Source of the DNA: Linum tenue
Lineage: Eukaryota; Streptophyta; Magnoliopsida; Malpighiales; Linaceae
Assembly (NCBI GenBank): GCA_946122785.1
Contig: CAMGYJ010000003.1
Location: forward strand, 2,976,001 to 3,040,000
Length of the DNA stretch: 64,000 bases
Reading direction: 5' to 3'
Below are positions 23,424-33,968 of this stretch, in pieces. The notes under the pieces were generated by a model, which was given only the letters and a program-made list of their open reading frames with translations, was not told the origin of the DNA and ran no database searches. Each line of letters starts with the position of its first letter. The stretch's first letter is position 1. Made by a program: the position numbers and the translations under genes.

Positions 23424-24491
23424 TACGGTGACATGCATGTCACGGTGACTTGCACTTTCCGGTCGACCTCAGTTAGGATTAGGTCGACCTCATTTAGAAT
23501 TCGGTCGACCTCATATAGGATCTGGTCGACCTCATTTAGGATTCGGTCGACCTCATATAGGATCAGGTCGACCTAATCTGTTGTTTTAGTGTAAAAACAG
23601 TTCATGGTGCCTACTTTGGATATTCATATCATACAATTGGCTAGATGGAAATTGAAGTCTAATGACTTGTTTTGAAGCTGGATTGTCCCTCTACATATTG
23701 AAGTGATTGAGAGCTCAATAGGAAGTCCAGAAGACCATTTTTGAACCTCATCAAAAGCCTATGCCAAAACTGGGAAACTGCCTAGAAATTGCTAAGTCTG
23801 GAAACGTGTTTGTGAAGCCTATTTTGGAGCTCAATTCGAGAAGCATGCATGCGAGTCGAGTCCAGGAGCCTCTACCACATTAAATTAGGTATGTTTTTAT
23901 ACAAATTCAAGGCATTGGATGAAAGATTGGATATCTGTAAGGCTTCAAACAAAAGGGTCGAAGTTGCTACGAAGGCTGTTTTTCTGGCAGACTTCGAGCA
24001 CAAGCAAGCTGCCAGAAAAACAGCCTTCGTAGCAACTTCGAGCCTTTTGTTTGAAGCCTTAAAGATATTCAATTTTTCATCCAATTCCTTGCCTTTGTAT
24101 AAAAAAATACGTAATTTAACGTGGTAGAGGCCCCTGGACTTGTCTCATATCCATGCTTCTCAAATTGAGCTCCAAAGTAGGCTTGACAAACACGTTGCCA
24201 GACTTAGCCATTTTCAGGCAGTTTCCCAGTTTTGGTATAGCCTTTTGATCAGGTTCAAAAATGGTCTTCTGGACTTTCTATTGAGCTCCCAAGTACTTTA
24301 ATGTGTAGAGGGACAATTCAGCTTCAAAACAAGCCTTTAATCACCAATTTCCATCTAGCCAATTGTAAGATATGAATCTCCAAAGTAGGCACCATGAAAC
24401 TGTTTTTACACTGAATAACAGATTAGGTCGACCTGATCCTATATGAGGTCGACCGAAAAGTGCATGTCACCGTGACATGCATGTCACCGTA
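23424..24491. repeat. Large fold-back palindrome of about 1.07 kb
   Basis: Two arms of about 530 bp are inverted copies with roughly 90 percent identity by eye and a short centre near 23960-24000. Both ends carry CTACGGTGACATGCATGTCACGG. The mirror reading frames at 23849-24127 (plus) and 23872-24084 (minus) encode near-identical chance peptides, which shows the symmetry. The left arm carries five or six GGTCGACCTCAT units, the right arm only two. Transcription from either side would give a long hairpin RNA. No transposase is present, so it is a fold-back element or an inverted duplication. Confidence 0.9.
23460..23577. repeat. GGTCGACCTCATATAGGAT tandem units
   Basis: About six units of 20-25 bp with a GGTCGACC core, alternating CATTTAGGATTC and CATATAGGATC spacers. 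The matching zone in the opposite arm has only two units (near 24424-24455), so the array expanded or contracted after the palindrome formed. Confidence 0.85.
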
Positions 24492-25271
24492 GCATATGCT
24501 AGTTATTGGATATTTCTGCTTCAATTGTATATCAGTACGTTGAGAAGGCACAACTACAACGTAGAGTTCTTGATGAAATATTAGAAAAGAACTAATGAAT
24601 AGAATAGAAACACACAAGAACACTTTTGATATTCTACGTATGAGATCAAAGACGTTTTTTATAAGATGAATTTTCAATGAATATTGTTTCTACCGGAAAT
24701 CTAATAAAGGTGTAGTTTGAAACTTTTAAGTTAATTGAATTCTAAACGTATGCCAAACATGGTTTGGATATTCAATTCATTTTATTTCTAAAGATTTGAA
24801 TGTGACATACCAAACATAGGAATTCTGAATTCATTTGACAATGACTACATGATAATTCATTTTAAAATGAAATAAATTCTTGATTTATTTGGTACCAAAT
24901 GATACGTTAATGAATGAGAGTACTGTATTATTAGAGGAAAACCATACCAAGAATACTCATGTGTTACCCAAAATTTGAGTGTCTACTCAATTGAGACCGG
25001 TCAGAAGCCTTACACAAGATGCAGTTTTGTTGGGGTTATAGTTAAATCTGTGTTCCACCCAAGTAATTCTAGTTGTTGAGATCAGACGGTTAATGTCATG
25101 ATATCACAGATGGTTTGATCGTGATGTCACATGTTCAAATCCCCATACCCTCCAATATTAACGGTTGTTTTAAATTTTCTGGTTATGGCGAGCATGTACT
25201 GATTGACTTCAAGCTCATGAGAGTTAGTTTTCATTTGAAGAAGCGTGTGAAAAAGTAATGGTTAAAATTGA
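24491..25271. repeat. Direct repeat copy 2 flanking a palindrome
   Basis: Second copy of 22631-23414, in the same orientation and directly abutting the right end of the palindrome. It ends at AAAATTGA before unique sequence (TAGTTAACATTC). Confidence 0.9.
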
Positions 25272-25768
25272 TAGTTAACATTCTCCCAACAACTCAAATT
25301 ATTCATACCAAACAATTTATAACATTATACCAAAATTAATATGAGGGGGCGATGTATTCGAATCTCCACCAACAATTGTGTTTGTAACTGTGGGGACGTA
25401 ACAATTGTGTCATTGAGTGACAGTTGTTCATACAGCCAAAACAGAAATAGCTATCTTAGAGAGTTACTATTGCCATTGGACCCTTCTCGCTCCAAACGGG
25501 CCCTTATATGCAACAAAAACGTCCCCTCCACAAGGCACAATCTAATAATAAGTCAACATATGGCCCTTCTACAACCCCACTTGCATGCCAACACGTGTCT
25601 TGTAAACTCACATACACATAAACCCAATTGGGTAACGAATCATATAAAAATATCTCATCCTCCCCAAGCTCCATATCACAACAAATCTAGTCATGACATG
25701 TGTCACATTGAGCTTATTAATATATATCCATAAATTCACTCCAACTCGCTTATGGTGCTCACAAAATT
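25272..25768. other. Intergenic, nothing recognised
   Basis: No gene is recognised. A 130-codon open frame at 25341-25733 has low-complexity, unconserved-looking composition and no motif I know. Confidence 0.5.
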
Positions 25769-25833
25769 AACCTCTCTCCTGTGCAACCATCTGAACAATA
25801 ACCACAAATTAGCTGAAGACGAGATTATTCCTC

Positions 25834-25838
25834 GGGCT
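25834..25838. repeat. 5-bp target-site duplication of copia element 1, left
   Basis: GGGCT precedes the LTR start TGTAATCAG and is repeated exactly at 33302-33306. Confidence 0.92.
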
Positions 25839-26695
25839 TGTAATCAGAGAAAATTAGTAATTTGGAGAACAGAGAAGATGAAATGGAAAGACGAAGAAAT
25901 GAAACGAATAGAGAAGTTAGGGATTTTGACTAAGCAGTCAATCTCCCTGATCGAACCGGTTGCAGTCCTGGTTTGACCTAATACCCCGTGTTCATGTAGC
26001 GGACTGGGTTTTAAGTGAGTGGGCTTAGCCCTGATGAGCCCAAGAACCAATTAGTTTGATTCAAGATTCATTCAGGCTTGAGCCCAACTCTGACTCAACG
26101 AAAGACAGACTGAGAAGTCGTCTTCTTCACCTCGCCATGGTGTAGTCGAGCCAGAGCACCAGAAAACAGAGTATGAAAGGCAGAATTAAAATGCAGAGCA
26201 GAAACTAAAGTGCACAGGAGATTTTTAACGAGGTTCGCCACTGGGCTACTCCTCGTCCCAGGATAGTACTTCACTATCCTGAGAGACACTTTGATTTTCT
26301 TTATTGACGCGAAATGGAAAACTGAAAGCTAGGTTACAGACTCTGTGAGAAAATCAAAATGTCACGACTCACAGACCAGAATTCACGCAGGAATTCCTTA
26401 CACTCTTTGATCAAGCTGAACCTGTTCCTCAGCTTGATTCAAAGCCACTGATTCCCCAAAACCCAATCCCTTAGCCCTATACCACCGAGAGATTCCCTGT
26501 CTTAATCAGTGCTTCGCCTTTCTTCTGGCGTTCCTTCTTATAAGCAGTGCAGAGGCCGTTGCAGTTTGAATTCGATCAGAAGGAGTAGGTTCGAACAGCT
26601 GTTCCTTGAATCACGGCTTAATTGATTTGCTCCCCCTTGATTGATGGTTCGGTGAAATATGGTAATCTCCCAACTTGCTCTTTAATCTTCCAACA
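25839..26695 (-). repeat. 3' LTR of copia element 1
   Basis: 857 bp, written on the plus strand as TGTAATCAG to TTCCAACA. It matches 32445-33301. The element reads leftward, so this copy is the 3' LTR. Confidence 0.95.
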
Positions 26696-26708
26696 ATCTC
26701 CCCCTAAG
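26696..26708 (-). other. Polypurine tract of copia element 1
   Basis: On the minus strand AACTTAGGGGGAGAT directly precedes the 3' LTR start TGTTGG. This is the usual position of the plus-strand primer. Confidence 0.8.
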
Positions 26709-26987
26709 TTGGAGATTGCCAATTGTCCGCTTGAAACCTTGATCCCTGCAAAACTTAACCAATTCTTTCCAAGCAATATACTGCAGATTAAACAGTTCAA
26801 GTATTTAAAAGTAAGCCGACCAAGTAGCTTTAACTGAAGAGTTCAAGTCAAAGCATTCACCAGCACACAACCGGACAGTTCAAAGTTTAAGCAACTAAAA
26901 CTAAATAGTCAACCGACCAGCTGGTAAAAAGACACATCCAGCAATCCAAAGCAATCCAAAAAGTTAACACATCAAAGCTTGGGACCA

Positions 26988-28016
26988 CTAATCGGATTCA
27001 TAAGCCTTCTGGAGATCAGCTAACACTTCACTCAGAGAGGGCAACTCAGAGTCACTGCTGCTGCTGCTGTCACTGTCACTGCTACTACTGCTGCTAACCC
27101 ACTGCACTTCGATGTCCTGATTCGGTTCTCCTTCTTCTGCAGGTTCCTCCACAGGCTCTTCTGAGTCTGATCCAGATGAGTCAGACTCAGAATCAGATAC
27201 ATCAGATACATCCTCCCCCTCAACGGCAATGGCAATCTCGTCAAGAACATCATCAGCAGTGATGAAAACGGTGGGAGTGGTGGTGCGAAAAGGATCAAGA
27301 GAGATTTCGAGACGAGTGATAAGACGAGTAAGCAGAGGGCCAAAGGGGAGATGTCCTAGGTATTCAAAGTACTGGAACATGTACAGGTGCCCAAAGAGCA
27401 GATGTGCAAAATCAAGAGGTACATTGTTCACAGCATGCTGAATGACCCAGAGATCTAAGGGAGTGACTCGATCTAGGAGAACAGCTCTAGGGAGGAAGCG
27501 ATGAGTCAGAAAAAAATGAAAGGTTCGAATCCCAGGAAGCAAGAAGGATGTAGGCAGGGTGAGCAGAGCATCAGGAGTGTGACCAGTTAAATGCACAAAC
27601 TCATGCTCAATATTGAAGTTAAACAGTGCAAGCTCAGATTCATGAGCCAGAATTTCACCAACCTGGGGAATAGCAAGCAGACGCCTAAGATCCTCGAGAG
27701 GGATAGTGACCAGATGGCCATAAATCAAGGTTGTGAACGTGCGAGTGTTTAGGCCAAAAGAACGAAAGTTGGAGTAGAAGAGACGCACAGCTTCAGGGCA
27801 GATGTGCTCTAGGGTTTCATCAAGCAGAAAGTCCCAGCCCAAATTATGAATGAGTTGGGTGAACCCTATTCCATACTCTTCTAGACCAGCAAAAGGAATG
27901 CGATAGGTGGGAATTATGGGACGGCGGGCATAGGAGGTAGCATGCCTATGAGCATTTGCTGGGATGGGATCATGAAAGAGGGTACCAGTGTAGGTGATGG
28001 AGAATTCAAGCACCAT
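26988..28016 (-). CDS. Extra ORF of copia element 1, plant-transposon-type protein
   Basis: This intact 342-aa ORF lies after pol and before the 3' LTR, on the same strand as pol. Residues 1-220 are mostly helical, with GLEEYGIGFTQLIHNLGW, HICPEAVRLFYSNFRSFG and GHLVTIPLEDLRRLLAIP. This resembles the conserved domain seen in third ORFs of some plant retroelements (the putative plant transposon protein or Athila ORF-1 type); that match is from memory and weak. From about residue 260 the chain is highly acidic and serine-rich (repeated DSDSSSSS patterns). I see no signal peptide and no clear membrane segment, so an envelope function is not supported. It could be expressed from a spliced or subgenomic RNA. 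Function unknown. Confidence 0.75.
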   Translation of the reverse strand: MVLEFSITYTGTLFHDPIPANAHRHATSYARRPIIPTYRIPFAGLEEYGIGFTQLIHNLGWDFLLDETLEHICPEAVRLFYSNFRSFGLNTRTFTTLIYGHLVTIPLEDLRRLLAIPQVGEILAHESELALFNFNIEHEFVHLTGHTPDALLTLPTSFLLPGIRTFHFFLTHRFLPRAVLLDRVTPLDLWVIQHAVNNVPLDFAHLLFGHLYMFQYFEYLGHLPFGPLLTRLITRLEISLDPFRTTTPTVFITADDVLDEIAIAVEGEDVSDVSDSESDSSGSDSEEPVEEPAEEGEPNQDIEVQWVSSSSSSDSDSSSSSDSELPSLSEVLADLQKAYESD

Positions 28017-28181
28017 TCTGAAACTCTAGAAAGGACGACTAAGACTCAAAGGCTAGGAATGAAAGACTTCGAACTAACCTAGGTTCTATAAATAGATTAC
28101 CAAACACACATGAGAAGGAAACATACTAAACAGGAAGAAGTACAAAAGGAAAAGAAAACTAAACAAGTAAAGAGTATGTAA

Positions 28182-31100
28182 TCAATGAAGATTCTCCAGA
28201 TTCTCTGGAGATCGAAGTCCGAGTTCATAGCATAGGAAAGTGAATCGATCAGCATTTAATGGTTTTGTAAATAAATCAGCCAGTTGGAACTCTGTAGGGA
28301 TGTGATTTATTTGAATTAATTGCTTCTCGACTAATTCCCTAATGAAGTGAAACTTTACTTCAATATGCTTAGTTCTAGAATGTTGGACCGGGTTTTTTGT
28401 CATGCAAATGGCGCTGGTGTTATCACATAATAGGGGAATAGTTGTAATGTTAAGTTTGTAATCCAAGAGTTGATTTTTTAGCCAGATTAACTGAGTACAG
28501 CAGCTGCCTGCTGCAATGTACTCTGCTTCTGCTGTGGATAGAGCCACAGCTCCCTGTTTTTTGCATGACCAAGAAACAAGGGAAGTACCTACAAATTGAC
28601 AAGTTCCTGTGGTACTTCTTCTATCAGATAGGCTTCCAGCAAAATCAGAGTCACTATAACCTAGTAAGTTGAAGTTATCATGACGAGGGTACCATAATCC
28701 AACCTCAGGAGTGCCCTTTAAGTATCTAAAAATTCGTTTTACAGCACTTAGATGACTTTCTTTAGGTGCAGACTGAAATCTAGCACAGAGACACACACTG
28801 TGTTGGATGTCAGGTCTACTGGCTGTCAAATACAATAAGGATCCTATCATGCCTCGGTATTTCTTTTCATCTACTAATAAGCCAGAGGGATCCTTGTCAA
28901 GTTTGAGATTTGTGGCCATAGGAGTGGGACTGGAATTGATTGAGTTCATGTTAAACTTTACTAACATTTTTTGAAGGTATTTTGATTGGTTGATGAAAAT
29001 ACCAGTTGAACTTTGCTTGACTTGCAGACCAAGGAAAAATTTTAATTCCCCCATCATGCTCATTTCAAACACAGATTGCATGGTTTCACAGAACTCAGTA
29101 CATAGTTTAGGATCACTAGAGCCAAAAACTATATCATCAACATAGATTTGGACTATTAGAATGTGATTTGACACATGTTTGATAAACAGAGTTTTGTCTG
29201 TGCTTCCTTGAGTGAAGGATTTCTCAATGAGGAAAGATGATAACCTCTCAAACCAGGCTCTAGGAGCCTGTTTGAGACCATACAGGGCCTTGTTTAGCTT
29301 ATAGACATAATCTGGATGTTCAAAATCTATGAATCCAGGAGGTTGGGCTACATAAACTTCCTCATTAATTACACCATTTAGAAATGCGCTTTTTACGTCC
29401 ATTTGATATAAGGGAAATCCCATGAAACTTGCAAAGGCACAGAGAAGTCTAATGGATTCAAGCCTTGCTACAGGAGCAAAGGTTTCATCAAAATCTACAC
29501 CCTCCTCTTGAAGATACCCTTGAGCAACTAATCTTGATTTGTTCCTAATCACTATGTTTTCTTCATTAGACTTGTTTCTATAGATCCATTTTGTTCCAAT
29601 AACAGTAACATTTTCAGGTCTGGGAACCAAGTCCCAGACATGTAAGTGTTCAAATTGATTTAGTTCCTCTACCATAGATAGACCCCATTCTTCATCTTGT
29701 ATAGCCTCTTTCCAGTTCTTTGGTTCAAATTGAGATACAAAAGCGTATTGGCCAGGTGTGTATTTCCCTCTGGTTTGTAGGCCATCACTGATTTTACCAA
29801 TAACTTGACTCTCTGGATGTCTTTTCTGAATGTGAGGAGGGGCTTTTGGTTCATTTTCAGTGAGTTCAGAGTTTTCAGGGATGGTTTCTTGAGGTTTGAT
29901 TAATTTTTCTGAATTCCCTTGTTCATTGCACAACTCAGGAGGGGAGGAAGTGAGTTCACTTAGGTCAAAAGTTACTGAAGTATCAGAATCATTTGACATA
30001 GTTTCATTGAATTTCACATGTACTGATTCCTCCACTTTTCTAGTTCGTTTGTTATAGACTCTATAAGCTTGACCTTTGGTTGAATAACCTAGGAATGTGG
30101 CAGGGTCTGATTTAGCATCAAATTTCCCTAGAGTGTCTTTGGTGTTTAAGGTAAAGCAGGGGCAACCAAAAGGATGGAAGTAAGATATCTTTGGAGTTTT
30201 TCCTTTTAGTATTTCATAGGGAGTTTTGTTTAAATGTTTTCTAATAAGAACTCGATTTATGATATAACAGGCTGTGTTAACTGATTCTGCCCAAAAGAAT
30301 TTAGGTAGTTGATAGTCTAACAGCATGGTTCTAGCACATTCAATTAGAGTTCTGTTTTTACGCTCAACAACCCCATTTTGTTGAGGTGATCGAGGGGCAG
30401 AAAAGGTATGGATGATTCCAATTTCATCACAGAAATTTGCAAACTCATCAGAGATAAATTCTCCCCCATTGTCACTTCTTATGATTTTTAGAGTTTGTTT
30501 GTTTCTAGTGACAAAAGATCGGAATTTCTCAAACGTCTCATCTTTATGAGTTAAAAAGAATACCCAGGTGTACCTAGAATAGTCGTCAACAAGCACAAAA
30601 ACATAATTTTTTCCACCTAGACTAGTGACATTACAGGGACCAAACAGATCCATGTGAATCAATTCGAATGTTTTGTTGGTAGTAATGTCAGGTTTAGGCT
30701 TAAAGCTTTTTCTTTTGTGCTTTCCTGCTGCACAAGCATTGCAGAAAAACTCAGCTTTGTCTTTCAGCTTAGGCAACCCTCTGGCCAGATTAAATTTAGA
30801 TAGGGTAGACAGTTTAGATAAGCTAATGTGTCCAAGTCTTTTATGCCATAAGAGTTCTGATGATTGAGAAGAAACTTGAAGACATTTAGCATTAAGCATT
30901 TTTGAGTCAGTTAAGTCAACAACATACATGTTGTTGACCCTTTTTCCTATTAGAATGATTTTGTTCTCTTTAATACATTCTACTAAGCACTTATCATTTT
31001 CAAACATTACACGATTTCCATTTCCACATAGTTGACTTATGGAAAGAAGGTTATGTTTTAAACCATCTACTAGAAGGACATCTTTTATCACAGTTAAGGA

Positions 31101-32384
31101 ATTGTTTCCAATGCATCCTGACCCAATGATTTCTCCCTGACTATCATCACCAAATGTTACTTTTCCTCCACGTTTCATAGTTAATGAGCTAAACAGGTGT
31201 TTCTTTCCAGACATGTGATGAGAACAACCACTATCAAGGTACCATTTAGTATCAGAAATAGAGTTGGAAAATGTCTGACCTGATTTGAAGTTCGGTTCAG
31301 AGGAGTCTTTCTTACCAAATGCCATGAAGGCTTCTTCTTCTTCTCTATCCTCTTCCTCTTCTGTTTCGTAGTCACTCCAAGTTACAGCCTTCATAGCTCG
31401 TTCTTTGGCTTTCAGGGTCAGTGGGCAGTTAGCCCTAATGTGCCCTGGTTTCCCGCACTTGTAACAATCCTGAGACTCCTTTTCTTGACTACCTGAATCA
31501 AAATTTCTGGTCTGCGGAGTACGCAGCCTATTTTGGAAAGAATTACTTTTGACTTTGTCAAAAGTGTTAGATCGATTATAAAAGTTTCTGTCATTTCCCT
31601 TAAGTTTTTGTTCTTGTTTAAATTTTAGCATCCTATGAAATTTGCTACTGATTAAGGCAAACTCCTTATCGAAATCTTCTCCTAACTCAGAATCAGACTC
31701 ATATTCTGTAACTTGGGACTTGAACGCCAGAGATTTCTTCCTTTTTTCATCATCTTTGTTTACCTGTTTAATAACATGTTCGTGACTTAACAAAGATCCT
31801 ACAAGTTCATCTATGGACAGGGTATTTAGATTTCGTGCTTCCTCTATGGCAGTTCTCTTAGGAAGCCACTCTTTAGGAAGAGATCTTAACAGTTTTCTAT
31901 TCAGATCCTTAGCAAGGTACGTTTTTCCTAGTCCTTTCAACTTGTTAATTAAAAGAGTGAAACGAGAGTACATCTCGTGAATGCCCTCACCTGGAGCCAT
32001 GTCGAAGCACTCGTATTCATGCACGAGAAGGTCGATTCTTGTTTCCCTGATGTTCGAAGTGCCCTCGTATGTGCTTTCCAGAGAGCTCCATATTCCCTGA
32101 GCAGTCTCGCAGTGCTCCACCTTGTCCGCCTCATCGGGAGTCATGGCGGTTTGCAAGATGTGCATGGCTCTTTGGTTCAATTGCGCGCTTTTCTTCTGAG
32201 CTGCTGACCAGAAGGTTTGTTGATCGGCCTCCATTTCAAGCGGTCCGTCGCGTACAACAACCCATAGCTCTTCGTCGACTCCCCATAGGAAGGTCTTCAT
32301 CCTCTTTTTCCAGGCGGTGTAGTTCGTCCCCGTGAAGATAGGCGGATGATTGTAAGATGCATGTCCAAAACTTGCGGAAGCCAT
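28182..32384 (-). CDS. Copia gag-pol polyprotein, intact (1400 aa)
   Basis: One open frame encodes all functions for reverse transcription and integration. Gag of the UBN2 type covers about residues 1-290, and a CCHC zinc knuckle ([14 protein letters not shown]) lies at about 307-320. The protease active site is [12 protein letters not shown] near 382-392. The integrase zinc region starts at [10 protein letters not shown] near 513 and has [11 protein letters not shown]; the core has [14 protein letters not shown] and [11 protein letters not shown]. The reverse transcriptase has [13 protein letters not shown] and the catalytic [10 protein letters not shown]. RNase H has [26 protein letters not shown] and [12 protein letters not shown]. 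The order protease, integrase, RT, RNase H is diagnostic of copia. No stop or frameshift is present, and the start ATG (32384) lies close behind the PBS. Confidence 0.95.
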   Translation of the reverse strand: MASASFGHASYNHPPIFTGTNYTAWKKRMKTFLWGVDEELWVVVRDGPLEMEADQQTFWSAAQKKSAQLNQRAMHILQTAMTPDEADKVEHCETAQGIWSSLESTYEGTSNIRETRIDLLVHEYECFDMAPGEGIHEMYSRFTLLINKLKGLGKTYLAKDLNRKLLRSLPKEWLPKRTAIEEARNLNTLSIDELVGSLLSHEHVIKQVNKDDEKRKKSLAFKSQVTEYESDSELGEDFDKEFALISSKFHRMLKFKQEQKLKGNDRNFYNRSNTFDKVKSNSFQNRLRTPQTRNFDSGSQEKESQDCYKCGKPGHIRANCPLTLKAKERAMKAVTWSDYETEEEEDREEEEAFMAFGKKDSSEPNFKSGQTFSNSISDTKWYLDSGCSHHMSGKKHLFSSLTMKRGGKVTFGDDSQGEIIGSGCIGNNSLTVIKDVLLVDGLKHNLLSISQLCGNGNRVMFENDKCLVECIKENKIILIGKRVNNMYVVDLTDSKMLNAKCLQVSSQSSELLWHKRLGHISLSKLSTLSKFNLARGLPKLKDKAEFFCNACAAGKHKRKSFKPKPDITTNKTFELIHMDLFGPCNVTSLGGKNYVFVLVDDYSRYTWVFFLTHKDETFEKFRSFVTRNKQTLKIIRSDNGGEFISDEFANFCDEIGIIHTFSAPRSPQQNGVVERKNRTLIECARTMLLDYQLPKFFWAESVNTACYIINRVLIRKHLNKTPYEILKGKTPKISYFHPFGCPCFTLNTKDTLGKFDAKSDPATFLGYSTKGQAYRVYNKRTRKVEESVHVKFNETMSNDSDTSVTFDLSELTSSPPELCNEQGNSEKLIKPQETIPENSELTENEPKAPPHIQKRHPESQVIGKISDGLQTRGKYTPGQYAFVSQFEPKNWKEAIQDEEWGLSMVEELNQFEHLHVWDLVPRPENVTVIGTKWIYRNKSNEENIVIRNKSRLVAQGYLQEEGVDFDETFAPVARLESIRLLCAFASFMGFPLYQMDVKSAFLNGVINEEVYVAQPPGFIDFEHPDYVYKLNKALYGLKQAPRAWFERLSSFLIEKSFTQGSTDKTLFIKHVSNHILIVQIYVDDIVFGSSDPKLCTEFCETMQSVFEMSMMGELKFFLGLQVKQSSTGIFINQSKYLQKMLVKFNMNSINSSPTPMATNLKLDKDPSGLLVDEKKYRGMIGSLLYLTASRPDIQHSVCLCARFQSAPKESHLSAVKRIFRYLKGTPEVGLWYPRHDNFNLLGYSDSDFAGSLSDRRSTTGTCQFVGTSLVSWSCKKQGAVALSTAEAEYIAAGSCCTQLIWLKNQLLDYKLNITTIPLLCDNTSAICMTKNPVQHSRTKHIEVKFHFIRELVEKQLIQINHIPTEFQLADLFTKPLNADRFTFLCYELGLRSPENLENLH

Positions 32385-32430
32385 TGATTAGGATCTTCCC
32401 TTGGCAGTAGTTAGCTTCGATCAAGGACCT

Positions 32431-32442
32431 GCTCTGATACCA
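32431..32442 (-). other. Primer-binding site of copia element 1
   Basis: On the minus strand TGGTATCAGAGC lies 2 nt inside the 5' LTR. It complements the 3' end of plant initiator tRNA-Met, the standard copia primer. Confidence 0.9.
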
Positions 32443-32444
32443 CT

Positions 32445-33301
32445 TGTAATCAGAGAAAATTAGTAATTTGGAGAACAGAGAAGATGAAATGGAAAGACGA
32501 AGAAATGAAACGAATAGAGAAGTTAGGGATTTTGACTAAGCAGTCAATCTCCCTGATCGAACCGGTTGCAGTCCTGGTTTGACCTAATACCCCGTGTTCA
32601 TGTAGCGGACTGGGTTTTAAGTGAGTGGGCTTAGCCCTGATGAGCCCAAGAACCAATTAGTTTGATTCAAGATTCATTCAGGCTTGAGCCCAACTCTGAC
32701 TCAACGAAAGACAGACTGAGAAGTCGTCTTCTTCACCTCGCCATGGTGTAGTCGAGCCAGAGCACCAGAAAACAGAGTATGAAAGGCAGAATTAAAATGC
32801 AGAGCAGAAACTAAAGTGCACAGGAGATTTTTAACGAGGTTCGCCACTGGGCTACTCCTCGTCCCAGGATAGTACTTCACTATCCTGAGAGACACTTTGA
32901 TTTTCTTTATTGACGCGAAATGGAAAACTGAAAGCTAGGTTACAGACTCTGTGAGAAAATCAAAATGTCACGACTCACAGACCAGAATTCACGCAGGAAT
33001 TCCTTACACTCTTTGATCAAGCTGAACCTGTTCCTCAGCTTGATTCAAAGCCACTGATTCCCCAAAACCCAATCCCTTAGCCCTATACCACCGAGAGATT
33101 CCCTGTCTTAATCAGTGCTTCGCCTTTCTTCTGGCGTTCCTTCTTATAAGCAGTGCAGAGGCCGTTGCAGTTTGAATTCGATCAGAAGGAGTAGGTTCGA
33201 ACAGCTGTTCCTTGAATCACGGCTTAATTGATTTGCTCCCCCTTGATTGATGGTTCGGTGAAATATGGTAATCTCCCAACTTGCTCTTTAATCTTCCAAC
33301 A
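32445..33301 (-). repeat. 5' LTR of copia element 1
   Basis: 857 bp and without visible difference from 25839-26695. The element is transcribed leftward from here. Confidence 0.95.
33143..33150 (-). promoter_or_regulatory. Candidate TATA box in the 5' LTR of copia element 1
   Basis: CTTATAAG in a GC-mixed context is the best TATA-like site in the LTR on the transcribed strand. Plant copia promoters lie in U3, which fits, but the transcription start cannot be seen. Confidence 0.4.
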
Positions 33302-33306
33302 GGGCT
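33302..33306. repeat. 5-bp target-site duplication of copia element 1, right
   Basis: GGGCT follows the LTR end CCAACA and equals 25834-25838. Confidence 0.92.
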
Positions 33307-33908
33307 CTGGCATGGCTCGAATCCTATCTGGATGCTCATGGGTCTGGGGAAATCATTTTGGAAGCGGGAAGAGGAGGGAATCAGATCAACAGATGGATGC
33401 CGCCGCCGGAAGGGGTTTACAAACTAAACTCAGATGCTGGTATCCTGCAGCGAACTAGAACGGGGATGGGATGCATTCTTCGGGATTGTAAGGGGAGTTC
33501 AAAGGGGCCTCGGCATTAAAGGAAAGAGGAGCATGTAGACCGATTGAAGCTGAAGCGAAAGCAATCTGGATGGGGTTGAGGGAAGCAAACAGAAGGGGAT
33601 TGAGTCCCATTATCGTTGAATCAGATTGTGAGGTGTTGATTCGAAAGCTGAAGATGAAGGATAAGGATCAGACTGAATTGGGAAGCTGGTGCGAGGAGAT
33701 TTGGATGCTTGCTGAAACAAATGAAGCTCTATCTGGAGAACAGGTGGGTTGGAACTTTGTGCCAAGAACGTGCAATGGGGCAGCTCATTGGCTCGCTCAC
33801 TCTATCGGTGTGTGGAATAGCCAGGTGGTGTGGGTGGATGAGCCACCGTTATCTTTGCTTGTAATGTTAGAAACAGATATGGGCCGAGCCACTCTGGGCC
33901 CTATGTAG
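33307..33908 (+). pseudogene. LINE RNase H domain, C-terminal fragment
   Basis: Non-LTR retrotransposon ORF2 ends in plants often carry an RNase H domain. Here YKLNSDAGI (first Asp), PIEAEAKAIWMGLREA (Glu) and IIVESDCEVLI (Asp) mark the catalytic positions, followed by WNFVPRTCNGAAHWLAH and a TAG at 33906-33908. A frameshift near 33500 separates the first motif from the rest. The upstream end continues in 25781-25838 (AEDEIIPRA then LAWLESYL) once the copia insertion is ignored. A short 3' end and poly(A) follow. Confidence 0.8.
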
Positions 33909-33968
33909 CTTTTCGTTGAGTAATACGAATGCATGTTCCCGTAAAAAAAAAAAAAAAACCTCTCTCCT

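Larger units (their letters stand above)
25839..33301 (-). mobile_element. Complete young Ty1/copia retrotransposon (element 1)
   Basis: The 7463-bp element lies on the minus strand. Both LTRs are 857 bp and I find no difference between them by eye. A perfect 5-bp duplication, GGGCT, flanks it. A PBS matching initiator tRNA-Met, an uninterrupted 1400-aa gag-pol, an extra 342-aa ORF and a polypurine tract are all in place. Everything needed for autonomous movement seems intact, so insertion is recent. The extra ORF after pol is reminiscent of Sireviruses, but the lineage call is inference. Confidence 0.95.
25769..33968 (+). mobile_element. 5'-truncated L1-type LINE, split by a copia element
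   Basis: The 12-bp sequence AACCTCTCTCCT occurs at 25769-25780 and again at 33957-33968, straight after an A-run (33943-33958). That is the target duplication and poly(A) tail of target-primed reverse transcription. Between them lies LINE sequence in two parts, 25781-25838 and 33307-33956, which read together at protein level across the copia insertion. Only about 0.7 kb of the LINE is present, covering the C-terminal RNase H region, so it was truncated on insertion. It is older than the copia element inside it. Confidence 0.88.

Noticed and set aside
23849..24127. 92-aa ORF and its 70-aa mirror on the other strand
   Set aside because: The two peptides are alike only because the DNA is a palindrome; no start context or family is known.
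22631..25271. Interpretation of the flanking direct repeats as LTRs of a retrotransposon
   Set aside because: No PBS, polypurine tract, coding remnants or TG...CA ends and no short target duplication; the interior is a palindrome.
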